DNA of 64,000 nucleotides, from positions 252,146 through 316,145 of the forward strand of contig NZ_LMNA01000029.1 of NCBI RefSeq assembly GCF_001422445.1. The letters are read 5' to 3'. Below, piece after piece: positions 1 through 8,618 of the stretch. The position numbers and the translations under genes were made by a program. The stretch is from Pseudorhodoferax sp. Leaf274 (GTDB lineage: Bacteria; Pseudomonadota; Gammaproteobacteria; Burkholderiales; Burkholderiaceae_C). The notes beneath the pieces were generated by a model. That model ran no database searches. It was not told the origin of the DNA and was given only the letters and a program-made list of their open reading frames with translations. Numbering within the stretch: the stretch's first letter is position 1; every line of letters begins with the position of its first letter.

Positions 1-108
1 CAGGGCTGCCCCATGGCGCGACCTGCCATCCGACGAGGGCACAGCGCCAGTTCTGCGAGCGCTGGCCCCCCTTACCGGCACCCCACCGATACCGACGAGA
101 GACGAGCC

Positions 109-1317
109 ATGCCCCAGACCCCCCCCGACCGTCCCGGCATCCTCGATGGCGTGCGCGTCATCGACTTCACGGCCATGATGTCCGGCCCCTACGCCACGCG
201 GCTGCTGGCCGACATGGGCGCCGAGGTCATCAAGATCGAGCCGCCCGAGGGCGACCACATCCGCAGCCGGCCGCCGCGTCGCGAGGGCCACAGCACCTAT
301 TTCGCGCAGCTCAACTGCGGCAAGAAAAGCCTGGCGCTGGACCTCAAGAAGAAGTCCGCCGTCGCGCTGGTCAAGCAGCTGGTGGCGACCGCAGACGTGC
401 TGGTCGAGAACTACCGCCCGGGTGTCATGCAACGCCTGGGGCTGGACTACGCCACGCTGTCGGCGCTCAACCCCAAGCTCGTGTACTGCTCCATCTCGGG
501 CTTCGGCCAGACGGGCGAGTGGGCCGGGCGCAGTGCCTACGCACCGGTGCTGCACGCGGCCTGCGGCTTCGACCTGGCCAACCTGGGCTACCAGGACGGC
601 ATCGAGCGGCCTTTGAAGAACGGCATCTTCATCGCCGATGTGCTGGGCGGTTCGCTGGCCTTCGGCGCGATCCAGGCGGCGCTGCTGCGCGCTGCGCGCA
701 CCGGGCAAGGCGACCAGGTCGACCTGTCGTTGATGGACGCCATGGTGGGCATGCTGGTCTATGAATGCCAGGAGGCGCAGTTTCCCGCCGAACGCCGGCG
801 CCCGCTGTACCAGCCCACCAAGGCGAGCGACGGCTTCCTGCTGATCGCGCCCGTGAGCCAGAACAACTTCGAGGCCATGGCGCGCGTGGCCGGCCATCCG
901 GAATGGATTGCCGATCCGCGTTTTGCCACCATCCATGCGCGCGAACACCACTGGGGCGAACTCATGGCGCTGCTGGACGACTGGGCCGCCAGCCGCACGG
1001 CAGCGCAATGCGAAGAGGCGATGAACGCGGGCGGCGTGCCCAGTTCGCGCTACTTCAACATCCGCGAGGCCATGCAGCTGCCACCCGTCGCCGGGCGCGG
1101 CGCGCTGCAGACGATCCACGACGGAGCCGGCGCGTTCCAGGTGCCCAACCCTGCATTCCGCTTCCACCACACGGCGGCACATGCGCGCGACAGCGTGCCC
1201 GAACTCGGCGCGGACGGTCCGGCGCTGCTGCAATCGCTGGGGCTGGGCGAAGCCGAGATCGAAGCCCTGTGCGCCGAAGGCGCCGTGCACTGGTGCGCGC
1301 CCGCCGAGCAGGCCTGA
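109..1317 (+). CDS. CaiB/BaiF type III CoA-transferase
   Basis: Type III (formyl-CoA transferase fold) CoA-transferase of 402 residues, expected to move CoA between acyl-CoA and a free acid in the cytoplasm. The family opening GVRVIDFTAMMSGPYATRLL, the MGAEVIKIEPP segment and a candidate catalytic Asp at about residue 177 (IADVLGG) are visible. I start at the ATG at 109, preceded by the purine-rich GAGAGACGAG, because the longer frame from 13 adds residues with no family likeness. A Bug binding protein follows after 29 bases in the same orientation, so the two probably share a transcript. The substrate is not predictable. The promoter lies at or beyond the left edge. Confidence 0.9.
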   Translation: MPQTPPDRPGILDGVRVIDFTAMMSGPYATRLLADMGAEVIKIEPPEGDHIRSRPPRREGHSTYFAQLNCGKKSLALDLKKKSAVALVKQLVATADVLVENYRPGVMQRLGLDYATLSALNPKLVYCSISGFGQTGEWAGRSAYAPVLHAACGFDLANLGYQDGIERPLKNGIFIADVLGGSLAFGAIQAALLRAARTGQGDQVDLSLMDAMVGMLVYECQEAQFPAERRRPLYQPTKASDGFLLIAPVSQNNFEAMARVAGHPEWIADPRFATIHAREHHWGELMALLDDWAASRTAAQCEEAMNAGGVPSSRYFNIREAMQLPPVAGRGALQTIHDGAGAFQVPNPAFRFHHTAAHARDSVPELGADGPALLQSLGLGEAEIEALCAEGAVHWCAPAEQA

Positions 1318-1346
1318 ACCGCCCCCACGACAACGAGGAGACCGAC

Positions 1347-2327
1347 ATGCATCCCCATCCGCTACGGCGCCGCGGCGCCCTGGTCCTGCTCGCGGCTGCC
1401 GCCGCGCTGCCCGCCTGGGTGGCGGCACAGAACTTCCCCAGCCGACCCATCACCATCGTCGTGCCGTACCCGCCGGGCGGCACCACCGACGTGCTGGCGC
1501 GCGCGCTGCAAGACCCGCTGCAAAAACTGCTGGGCCAGCCGGTGATCGTGGAGAACCGGCCGGGCGCCTCGGCCATGCTGGGGGCCAAGCTGGTGGCGCG
1601 GGCCCCGGCGGACGGCTACACGCTGCTGTTTCCCAACAACGGGCTGGTGATCTCCCCGCACATCACCCGGGATGCGGGCTACGCGCCGTTGACCGACTTC
1701 GCGCCGGTGTCGCTGGTGTCGCTGCAGCCCATGGTGCTCGTGGTCAACCCGTCCGTGCCGGCCAGGACGCTGCCGGAGTTCATCGCCTACGCCCGCGCCA
1801 ACCCCGGGAAGATCAACTACGCCAGCGCCGGTCCGGCCTCGTTCGGCCACCTGGCCACCGTGCAGTTCGCGCGGGCGGCGGGCCTGGCGCTGGAGCACAT
1901 TCCCTACAAGGGCCAGGCGCCGACCACGCAGGCGGTGTTGTCCGGCGAGGTGCAGATGCTGCTGTCCACCAGTTCGGCCCAGATGAACGCCTTCATCAAG
2001 GAAGGCCGGGTGCGGTTGCTGGGCGTCAGCTCGGCGCAGCCGTCGCCGCTGGTGCCGGGCGGCGTGCCGATCGCCCAGACCCTGCCGAACTTCCAGGCCG
2101 ATGTCTGGTTCGGGTTGTTCGCGCCGGCCGCCACGCCCAAGGACGTGGTCGCGCGGCTGAACGATGCCATCGGCAAGGCGCTGCAGCAGCCGGAGTTGCG
2201 GGCCCGCTTCGAAACCGCGGGCGGCCTGCCTGTGGGCAGCACGCCCGAGCAGATGAAGGCGCGCATCACCCAGGAGTCCGAGGGCTGGGCCGCCATCATC
2301 AAGGACGCCAACATCAAGGAAGAGTGA
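1347..2327 (+). CDS. Bug-family periplasmic solute-binding protein
   Basis: Tripartite tricarboxylate transporter receptor (TctC/Bug) of 326 residues. It has an Arg-rich N terminus and hydrophobic signal peptide ending near AWVAAQ, then FPSRPITIVVPYPPGGTTD, the family ligand loop, and HIPYKGQAP in the middle. Bug proteins bind carboxylates or other small acids in the periplasm. No TctA/TctB membrane subunits occur in this window, so it may use a shared transporter or act as a sensor. The ATG at 1347 follows AACGAGGAG. It is one of seven Bug genes in 48 kb and is probably co-transcribed with the preceding CoA-transferase. Confidence 0.93.
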   Translation: MHPHPLRRRGALVLLAAAAALPAWVAAQNFPSRPITIVVPYPPGGTTDVLARALQDPLQKLLGQPVIVENRPGASAMLGAKLVARAPADGYTLLFPNNGLVISPHITRDAGYAPLTDFAPVSLVSLQPMVLVVNPSVPARTLPEFIAYARANPGKINYASAGPASFGHLATVQFARAAGLALEHIPYKGQAPTTQAVLSGEVQMLLSTSSAQMNAFIKEGRVRLLGVSSAQPSPLVPGGVPIAQTLPNFQADVWFGLFAPAATPKDVVARLNDAIGKALQQPELRARFETAGGLPVGSTPEQMKARITQESEGWAAIIKDANIKEE

Positions 2328-2336
2328 GCCGCGAAG

Positions 2337-2359
2337 CCCGCGCTACCGGGTGGCGCGGG
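2337..2359. other. GC hairpin between convergent genes
   Basis: CCCGCGC (2337-2343) and GCGCGGG (2353-2359) form a 7-bp all-GC stem with a 9-base loop, in the 41 bases between a plus-strand Bug gene and a minus-strand crotonase gene. It lacks a T tract, so it may aid termination but is not a classical intrinsic terminator. Confidence 0.35.
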
Positions 2360-2368
2360 TCCAGCCCG

Positions 2369-3187
2369 TCAGCGTGCGCCGGCCTCGGGTGCCGGCCCGA
2401 AGCCGGTGTAGGGCGGCGGCCGCTTGGCCAGCATGGCCGCGACCGCCAGCCGCGGTTCCGGCGCCGCGAAGGCTGCGCCCTGGCTGTTCGCCTCCAGCGT
2501 GAACATGGTGTGCTGGTCGGAATCCAGCGACGCGTTGAGCGCCGCCTTGGTCAGGCCCAGCGCGGTCGGCGATGCGTGCGTGAGCCGCAGGGCGATGTCG
2601 CGGGCGCGCGCCTCGATGTCGTCGCTGGCGTGCACTTCCATCACCAGGCCCATCGCGCGGGCCTCCTCGGCATCGAGTTCGCGCGCCGAGAAGATCAGCT
2701 CCTTGGCGCGCTGCAGGCCCACCATGCGCGGCAGCAGGTAGGTCGGCCCGAGGTCGGGCACCACGCCCAGCTTGAGGTAGGACATGGCGAACCGCGCCTG
2801 TGGCGAGGCCAGCACGATGTCGGCCGTCAGCGCGAGCGTGAAGCCGGCGCCGAAGGCCGGCCCGTCCACCACCGCGATCAGCGGGCGCGTCAGGTGCAGC
2901 AGGTCGTTGATCAGGCGCAGGCCCGACTGCAGGCGCTGCTGCCAGTAGGCCGGCCCGGCGTCGAGCTGCTCCTGGATGAACTGCAGGCTGCCGCCCGCGC
3001 AGAACGCGCCGGGCGTCCCCGCGAGCACCACCACCCGGATGCCGAGGTCGGCGCGCACGCGGTCCAGCACCTGGATCAGGTCTTCGCGCAGTTCGCTGTC
3101 GAACGGGTTGCGCTTCTTCGGCCGGTTCAGGCGGATCCAGCCGATGCCGTCTTCCACCGTGAAATCGAGGGTTTGCAATTGCAGCAT
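2369..3187 (-). CDS. Enoyl-CoA hydratase/isomerase family (PaaG-like crotonase)
   Basis: Crotonase-fold protein of 272 residues beginning MLQLQTLDFTVEDGIGWIRL. The oxyanion-hole segments GTPGAFCAGGS and GPAFGAGFTLALTADIVLA are present. The two Glu of classical hydratases are replaced (Thr and Tyr by alignment by eye), and an Asp sits in LGVVPDLG. That arrangement is familiar from PaaG-type isomerases and dienoyl-CoA isomerases, so an isomerase may be a better guess than a hydratase. The ATG at 3187 excludes a long N-terminal run read from the DUF35 gene in another frame. It is last in the minus-strand set thiolase-like, DUF35, crotonase. A close paralogue lies at 6761. Confidence 0.88.
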   Translation of the reverse strand: MLQLQTLDFTVEDGIGWIRLNRPKKRNPFDSELREDLIQVLDRVRADLGIRVVVLAGTPGAFCAGGSLQFIQEQLDAGPAYWQQRLQSGLRLINDLLHLTRPLIAVVDGPAFGAGFTLALTADIVLASPQARFAMSYLKLGVVPDLGPTYLLPRMVGLQRAKELIFSARELDAEEARAMGLVMEVHASDDIEARARDIALRLTHASPTALGLTKAALNASLDSDQHTMFTLEANSQGAAFAAPEPRLAVAAMLAKRPPPYTGFGPAPEAGAR

Positions 3188-3195
3188 GCGCGACC

Positions 3196-3594
3196 TCACG
3201 CGGGCGTGAACATGGGCACCGCGCCGCCGCCTTCGGCCGGCTTGAAGCAGACCTGCACGCGCTGGCCGATGCGCAGCGCATCGAGATCGCAGTCGACGAT
3301 GTTGGTCAGCATGGTCACGCCCTCGTCCAGCGTCACGTAGGCGATCGCATAGGGGATGGGGCCGGCGCGGCGCGTCACGCTCACGCTGTAGATGGTGCCG
3401 GCGCCCTTGGTGTCTTCCCACGCGGTGTCGCCCATGCAGAACGGGCACACCGGCCGCGGGTACCAGTGCGGCTTGCGGCAGTCCGTGCAGCGGCGCAGCC
3501 GCAGCACGCCGTCCCGGGCGCCTGCGAAGAATGGTTCGGTCGCCGCGTCGATGGCGTTGGCCGCGAGCGGCCGGTCCTGGTGCATCGTGGTCAT
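3196..3594 (-). CDS. DUF35/OB-fold zinc-ribbon protein, partner of the thiolase-like protein
   Basis: Small protein of 132 residues with a rubredoxin-like zinc ribbon (Cys36, Cys39, Cys50, Cys53) followed by an OB-fold domain (GAGTIYSVSVTRR to QVCFKPAEG). DUF35 proteins bind acyl-CoA and form complexes with SCP-x-type thiolases or Ltp aldolases, for example ChsH2 with Ltp2 in steroid side-chain degradation. It lies directly downstream of such a gene. The ATG at 3594 has GGGAG upstream. A GTG at 3603, overlapping the previous stop as GTGA, is an alternative start. A similar pair occurs at 10920-12547. Confidence 0.88.
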   Translation of the reverse strand: MTTMHQDRPLAANAIDAATEPFFAGARDGVLRLRRCTDCRKPHWYPRPVCPFCMGDTAWEDTKGAGTIYSVSVTRRAGPIPYAIAYVTLDEGVTMLTNIVDCDLDALRIGQRVQVCFKPAEGGGAVPMFTPA

Positions 3595-3599
3595 CGTGT

Positions 3600-4766
3600 T
3601 CACTCCCGTTCCATGATCAGTGTGGCGCTGCCGTGGCGCGAGCCCAGCAGGCCGCCCGTGCCTTGGGCCAGTGCCAGCGCGCAGCCCGGCACCTGCACCT
3701 TCGGATGGGCTTCGCCGCGCAGCTGGCGCACCGCCTCGATCACCTTGGTGATGCCGCCGCGGTTGGCCGGATGGTTGTTGCACAGGCCGCCCCCGTCGGT
3801 GTTGAAGGGCAGCCTGCCCACGCCCGAGATCAAGTTGCCGTCGGCGACGAAGCGGCCACCTTCGCCCTTCTTGCAGAAGCCCAGGTCTTCCAGCTGCATC
3901 AGCACGGTGATGGTGAAGCTGTCGTAGATCGATGCGTACTGGATGTCTGCCGGCAGCACGCCGGCTTCCTCGAAGGCGCGCGGGCCGGACAGCGCCGCGC
4001 CCGACCAGGTCAGGTCCACCTGTCCACCGAGCTGGCCCTTGATGGTCTCGCCGGCGCCCAGCACGTTGACCACGGGCCGCTTCAGCGCGCGGGCGATCTC
4101 CGGGCGCGTGACCACGAGCGCGCCACCGCCGTCGCTGACGACGCAGCAGTCCAGCTTGCGCAGCGGGTCGCTGATCATCGGGGAGGCCAGCACGTCCTCC
4201 ACGGTGACCACGTCGCGCAGCATGGCGTGCGGATTGTGCTGCGCATGGGTGGAGGCGGCCACCTTGATCCAGGCCAGTTGCTCGGCGGTGGTGCCGTACT
4301 CGTGCATGTGCCGCGCCGCCGCCAGCGCGTACATGTTGACGGTGACGGGACCGTACGGCATCTCCCAGGGCACGTCGGGCGTGCCCGCGGCCACGATGCG
4401 CGGCGCCACGCCGGTGGAGCCTTCGCTGCGCGGGCGCCCGGCCAGCGTGATCAGGGCGACGTTGCACTTGCCCATGGCGATGGCCTGGGCTGCGTGGGCG
4501 ACATGGATCAGGTAGGCCGAACCGCCGGTGTCGGTGCTGTCCACATGGCGCAGTTTCAGGCCCAGGTAGTCGGCCATGCTGTTGGCGCCCAGGCCCGGCG
4601 CATCGCCGGCGCAGAAGTACCCGTCCACGTCCTGCAGCGTGAGGCCGGCGTCAGCCAGCGCACCGCGCGCGCATTCGGCATGCAGTTGGGCGACGGTCTT
4701 GTCGGGCGCCTTGCGGGTGGGGTGTTCGTAGGCGCCGGCGATGCAGGCGCGTCTGCGGATGGTCAT
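3600..4766 (-). CDS. Thiolase-superfamily acyl-CoA enzyme (SCP-x/Ltp-like)
   Basis: Thiolase-fold protein of 388 residues resembling SCP-x thiolases and Ltp aldolases. Visible landmarks are MTIRRRACIAGAYEHPTRKA, AMGKCNVALITLAGR, SIYDSFTITVLMQLEDLGF and LPFNTDGGGLCNNHPANRGG. Where SCP-x thiolases have the nucleophilic Cys, this protein seems to have Asp (about residue 79, DSTDTGGSA), so Claisen chemistry is doubtful and an aldolase-type retro-aldol cleavage is possible. The DUF35 partner follows at once. The ATG at 4766 lies 69 bases from the divergent SDR gene, and the gap contains a GntR-type operator. Confidence 0.87.
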   Translation of the reverse strand: MTIRRRACIAGAYEHPTRKAPDKTVAQLHAECARGALADAGLTLQDVDGYFCAGDAPGLGANSMADYLGLKLRHVDSTDTGGSAYLIHVAHAAQAIAMGKCNVALITLAGRPRSEGSTGVAPRIVAAGTPDVPWEMPYGPVTVNMYALAAARHMHEYGTTAEQLAWIKVAASTHAQHNPHAMLRDVVTVEDVLASPMISDPLRKLDCCVVSDGGGALVVTRPEIARALKRPVVNVLGAGETIKGQLGGQVDLTWSGAALSGPRAFEEAGVLPADIQYASIYDSFTITVLMQLEDLGFCKKGEGGRFVADGNLISGVGRLPFNTDGGGLCNNHPANRGGITKVIEAVRQLRGEAHPKVQVPGCALALAQGTGGLLGSRHGSATLIMERE

Positions 4767-4806
4767 GGAGGTCTCGTGTTGACGTTGGAACGCCGTTGAT
4801 CGTATC

Positions 4807-4820
4807 ATTGGTTCTACCAT
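4807..4820. promoter_or_regulatory. GntR/FadR-type operator (TGGTTCTACCA)
   Basis: ATTGGTTCTACCAT lies in the 69-base gap between the divergent thiolase-like (minus) and SDR (plus) genes. The core TGGT-N3-ACCA matches the operator type of the FadR subfamily of GntR repressors (PdhR and LldR are known examples). It is one of ten related sites at promoters between 4.8 and 37 kb. Confidence 0.75.
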
Positions 4821-4835
4821 CAAACAAGGAAACAC

Positions 4836-5618
4836 ATGTCCTCTGCCGCTCCCATCGTCTCGCTCGAAGGCCGCACCGTGGTTGTCACCGGTGCCGGACA
4901 AGGCATCGGCAAGGCTCTTGCGGAACTGACCATCGCGCTCGGCGGCAACGTGGTCGCCGTGGACCTCAACGGCGAGACCTTGCAGGCCGCGCTGGCCCCC
5001 CTGCCGCAGGACCGCGTGCTGGCCGTGGTCGGCAGCGTCGTCGACGCCGACCTGGCGGCACGCGCGGTCTCCGACGCCGTGGCGCGCTTCGGCGCCGTGC
5101 ACGGGCTGGTCAACAACGCCGGCATCACGCGCCCGGCCATGATCGACAAGATGACCGCCAGGCAGTGGCAGGACGTCATCGACGTGCACCTGACCGGCAC
5201 CTTCTTCTGGACGCAGGCCGTGGGCCGCCACATGCTGGAGCGCGCCAAGGGCGGCGACCGGACGGGTGGCTCCATCGTCAACATCTCGTCGGACGCAGGG
5301 CGCAAGGGCTCCATCGGCCAGATCAACTACGCCGCGGCCAAGGCCGGCATGCTGGGCATGACCATGACCGCTGCGCGCGAGTGGAGCAAGCACAACATCC
5401 GCAGCAACTCGATCTGCTTCGGTGTCGTGGAGACGCCCATGACCGAAGTGGTGCGCGGCGAGAAATTCCGCGACGGGATGCTGGCGCAGATCCCGATGGG
5501 CCGCTGGTCGACACCTGAAGAGGTGGTCAAGACCGTGTGTTTCCTGCTGTCCGACGGCGCCAGCTACGTGACCGGGCAGCACCTGGCGGTCAACGGCGGT
5601 TTCCACATCAGCCTGTGA
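4836..5618 (+). CDS. SDR-family oxidoreductase
   Basis: Classical short-chain dehydrogenase/reductase of 260 residues. It shows the nucleotide-binding motif VVVTGAGQGIGKALAE (TGxxxGxG), VNNAGITRP, the active-site Ser in VNISSDAGR, YAAAKAGMLG (YxxxK) and the ending VTGQHLAVNGG. It would oxidise a hydroxyacyl-CoA or alcohol, or reduce the matching ketone. ATG at 4836 follows CAAGGAAAC. It opens a plus-strand operon with a DUF7064-like protein, a crotonase and a MaoC hydratase, which suggests a 3-hydroxyacyl-CoA dehydrogenase role (inference). The operator is immediately upstream. Confidence 0.92.
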   Translation: MSSAAPIVSLEGRTVVVTGAGQGIGKALAELTIALGGNVVAVDLNGETLQAALAPLPQDRVLAVVGSVVDADLAARAVSDAVARFGAVHGLVNNAGITRPAMIDKMTARQWQDVIDVHLTGTFFWTQAVGRHMLERAKGGDRTGGSIVNISSDAGRKGSIGQINYAAAKAGMLGMTMTAAREWSKHNIRSNSICFGVVETPMTEVVRGEKFRDGMLAQIPMGRWSTPEEVVKTVCFLLSDGASYVTGQHLAVNGGFHISL

Positions 5619-5717
5619 CGGTGCAGCCAGGCGTTGGACTGCTGGCCGCGTGCGCGTGCGCGACGGCCGGGTCCGCGCCGCCGCACCGACCCATGGCCTG
5701 AACCCAAGGAGACCCGG

Positions 5718-6764
5718 ATGTACATGCCTCCCGACAGCCGGCTGCGGTTGGACCCGATCGACGAATACACGCACACGCCCGAGGCCGCCGCCAACTACAA
5801 CGAAAGCATGTACTTCAATGCCTTCGATGCCGGCGCCGGCCTGGGGCTGTGGCTGCGCCTGGGCAACCGGCCCCACGAAGGCCATGCCGAGATGAGCTGC
5901 TGCGTCTACCTGCCCGATGGCCGCGTCGGCTTCATGCACGCACGCCCCGCGATCGCCGACAACCGGGCCATGGACGCCGGCGGCCTGCGCATCGAGGTGC
6001 TGGAGCCGTTCAAGCGCCTGCGCGTGCGCTACGCGGGCGATCTGCTGCTGATGGACGACCCGCTGGCGATGGCCGACCCGGGCAGCGCGTTCAAGCGCCA
6101 TCCCAAGCGGCCGGCGTCGATCGAGCTGGAATTCGAGGGCGTCTCGCCCATGCACGGCGGCGAGATCGTGGCGCTGGACGGCTCGCCCATCGTGCTCGAC
6201 CCCGAGCAGGCGGTGTACCGCGGCCATACCGAGCAGAACATGGCCGTCCATGGCCAGGTGACCGTCGACGGCGTGCGCCACGCCATCGCCAACGGTACCG
6301 GCTACCGCGACAAGAGCTGGGGCCCGCGGCACTGGCACAGCTTCTATTGGTACAAGTGGCTGCCGGTCACGTTCGACCGCGATTTCGGCGTGCTGCTGTC
6401 CATCAAGGGCCGGCCCGACAGCGGGCCCCACCGCATCAGCGGCAACGTGCTGCGCAATGGCGTCTACGAGGAGGTGATCGACGGCCGGATCGACACCGAC
6501 TACGACGGGCAGTTCATGCCGCGCGCGCTGACCGCCGAGGTGGTCACGCGCGAGGGCCGCTACACCCTGAGCGCGCGGGTGCTGGCCACCGTGCCGCTGC
6601 GGCACAAGCGCGTGGGCGGCGACGCCCGCAACTACACCCGCATCACCGAAAGCATGAGCGAGTACCGCTGCGGCGACCTGCGGGCGCTGGGCATGACCGA
6701 GTATTGCGACGTCGTGCGCGACGGGGTCCCGGTCTCGATCGCGCTGGAGGGCGCCGCACCGTGA
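5718..6764 (+). CDS. DUF7064/DUF7065-like protein (CrtC/AttH-related, function unknown)
   Basis: Protein of 348 residues, probably with two lipocalin-like beta domains. The segment TGYRDKSWGPRHWHSFYWYK (about residues 193-215) resembles the RD-SWG-R signature of the carotenoid hydratase (CrtC)/AttH-like superfamily, several members of which sit among lipid and steroid catabolic genes with no proven reaction. No signal peptide is visible. ATG at 5718 has AAGGAG eight bases upstream. Its stop overlaps the next start (GTGA at 6761), showing translational coupling to the crotonase. The family call rests on recall and is moderate. Confidence 0.6.
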   Translation: MYMPPDSRLRLDPIDEYTHTPEAAANYNESMYFNAFDAGAGLGLWLRLGNRPHEGHAEMSCCVYLPDGRVGFMHARPAIADNRAMDAGGLRIEVLEPFKRLRVRYAGDLLLMDDPLAMADPGSAFKRHPKRPASIELEFEGVSPMHGGEIVALDGSPIVLDPEQAVYRGHTEQNMAVHGQVTVDGVRHAIANGTGYRDKSWGPRHWHSFYWYKWLPVTFDRDFGVLLSIKGRPDSGPHRISGNVLRNGVYEEVIDGRIDTDYDGQFMPRALTAEVVTREGRYTLSARVLATVPLRHKRVGGDARNYTRITESMSEYRCGDLRALGMTEYCDVVRDGVPVSIALEGAAP

Positions 6765-7570
6765 GCGCACCGACCTTGAAGGTCACGCACGGCGACGGCG
6801 TGGCCACCATCACCCTCGACCGCCCGGAGGCCAGGAACGCCTTGTCGCCCCAGATGGCCGACGAGCTGCTGGCCGCGCTCGACGCGCTGCAGCGCGATGG
6901 CCGCGTGGGCGCCATCGTGCTGACCGGCGCGGGCGGCAGCTTCTGCGCGGGCGGCGACGTCAAGGGCATGGGGCAGGGCGCCACGCGCAGCACCGAGCAG
7001 CGGCGCGCCGGCATGCAGCGTTACCGCCAACTCACGATGGCCCTGCTGGGGCTGGACAAGCCCCTGGTCGCCGCGATCGACGGCGTGGCCTACGGCGCCG
7101 GCTTCAGCATGGCCCTGGCTGCGGACATCGTGCTGGTCAGCGACCGCGTGCGCATGGCCATGGTGTTCCACCGCATCGGCCTGGTGCCCGACCTGGGCGC
7201 CTGGTACACGCTGCCGCGCGTGGTCGGCCTGCAGCGGGCCAAGGAGTTGATCTACTCCGCGCGCGAGATCGGCGCCGCGGAGGCACTGCGCTTCGGCCTG
7301 GCGTTCGAGGCGATGGCGCCGGATCTGCTGCTGCCGCGCGCCACCGCCATCGCCCGCAGCTTCTGCGGCGCATCGGCGCTGGCCATGGGCCTGTCCAAGC
7401 GCGCGCTGCAGTCGTCGCTGCAAAGCGAGCTGGGCGCCATGCTGGACATGGAGGCGGCCGGCCAGGCCATCGCCAGCGGCAGCGACTATGCGCGCGAAGC
7501 CGTGCGCCGCTTCGCCGCCAAGGAGGCGCCGCAGTTCCAGTGGCCTGCCACCCCGACTTCTCCCAACTGA
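6761..7570 (+). CDS. Enoyl-CoA hydratase/isomerase family (PaaG-like crotonase)
   Basis: Crotonase of 269 residues, GTG start overlapping the previous stop. Landmarks are VTHGDGVATITLDRPEARNAL, GGSFCAGGDVKGM and DGVAYGAGFSMALAADIVLV, then FHRIGLVPDLGAWYTLPRVVGLQRAKELIY. As in the protein at 2369, the two classical catalytic Glu are missing and an Asp occurs in LVPDLG, so an isomerase-type reaction is likely. The two proteins share the GLQRAKELI-SARE segment and are paralogues. It sits between the DUF7064-like and MaoC genes. Confidence 0.9.
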   Translation: MSAPTLKVTHGDGVATITLDRPEARNALSPQMADELLAALDALQRDGRVGAIVLTGAGGSFCAGGDVKGMGQGATRSTEQRRAGMQRYRQLTMALLGLDKPLVAAIDGVAYGAGFSMALAADIVLVSDRVRMAMVFHRIGLVPDLGAWYTLPRVVGLQRAKELIYSAREIGAAEALRFGLAFEAMAPDLLLPRATAIARSFCGASALAMGLSKRALQSSLQSELGAMLDMEAAGQAIASGSDYAREAVRRFAAKEAPQFQWPATPTSPN

Positions 7571-7582
7571 ACGGGCTTTCCC

Positions 7583-8449
7583 ATGATCGACTTCGACAAG
7601 ACGCGCGCCTGGCAATCGGACGACGTGCGCCACAGCTACACCCACAAGGACAGCATCCTCTACGCTCTCGGCGTCGGCCTGGGCGCCGACCCGCTGGACG
7701 CGGCCCAGCTGCGCTTCACCTACGAGAAGGACCTGGTCACGCTGCCCACGATGGCCGCCGTGCTGGCTTCGCCCGGCTTCTGGATGCGCGAACGCAGCGA
7801 GCTGGGCATCGACTTCACCAAGCTCGTGCACGGCGAGCAGAGCGTGACCCTGCATGCGCCCCTGCCCGCCGCCGCGACGGTGGTGGGCAAGAGCCGCGTC
7901 ACGCGCATCGTCGACAAGGGCGAAGGCAAGGGCGCGGTCATGCACGTGGAGAAGACGCTGACCGACGCCGCCAACGGCCAGCTGCTGGCCACCACCGAGC
8001 AGGTGCTGTTCCTGCGCGGCGATGGCGGCTTTTCTGCGCGGGGCGGTGGCGACGCGCCCGCCACGCCGCTACCGGCCACACCGGAGACCGCGCCCGACCT
8101 CGTGCTGGACCTGCCGACGCGCCCCGATGCCGCGCTGCTGTACCGGCTCTCGGGCGACATCAATCCCCTGCATGCCGACCCGGCCTTCGCCGCCAGGGCC
8201 GGCTTTCCCCGGCCCATCCTGCACGGGCTGGCGACCTTCGGCGTGGCCTGCCACGGGCTGGTCAAGGGCTTGTGCGGCTACGACCCGGCGCGCCTGAAGG
8301 CCATCCGCGCGCGCCTGTCGGCGCCCGTATACCCGGGCGAGACGCTGCGCCTGGAGGCCTGGCGCCTGGAGGGCGGCGCGCTGGCATTCCGTGGCCGGCT
8401 GGTCGAGCGCGACGTGACGGTGCTGACGCACGGCCGCGCGCAGCTGTGA
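7583..8449 (+). CDS. MaoC-family double hot-dog hydratase
   Basis: Protein of 288 residues with an N-terminal pseudo hot-dog domain and a C-terminal MaoC domain carrying the hydratase-2 motif SGDINPLHADPAFAARAGF (about residues 190-208), with Asp and His as the expected catalytic pair, then PILHGLATFG. It resembles peroxisomal hydratase 2 (17beta-HSD4) and bacterial enoyl-CoA hydratases of steroid degradation, giving (R)-3-hydroxyacyl-CoA from trans-2-enoyl-CoA. Last gene of the 4836-8449 operon, where it could work with the SDR. Confidence 0.92.
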   Translation: MIDFDKTRAWQSDDVRHSYTHKDSILYALGVGLGADPLDAAQLRFTYEKDLVTLPTMAAVLASPGFWMRERSELGIDFTKLVHGEQSVTLHAPLPAAATVVGKSRVTRIVDKGEGKGAVMHVEKTLTDAANGQLLATTEQVLFLRGDGGFSARGGGDAPATPLPATPETAPDLVLDLPTRPDAALLYRLSGDINPLHADPAFAARAGFPRPILHGLATFGVACHGLVKGLCGYDPARLKAIRARLSAPVYPGETLRLEAWRLEGGALAFRGRLVERDVTVLTHGRAQL

Positions 8450-8618
8450 TGCGGCCAGGCGGGCACGATGCCCCGGCCTGGCGGCCTGGGCGCTGCGCCG
8501 CGTCTCACCAAAGTCCGGGGGGCGATGCAAGGTCGCCGTGGCGTGCGCTGTTCGGCGTACCTTCGGCGGCGGAGCGAGCGGCTTCGGGCGCCGCCCGGGC
8601 CGCGCACATGCCGCTGGA

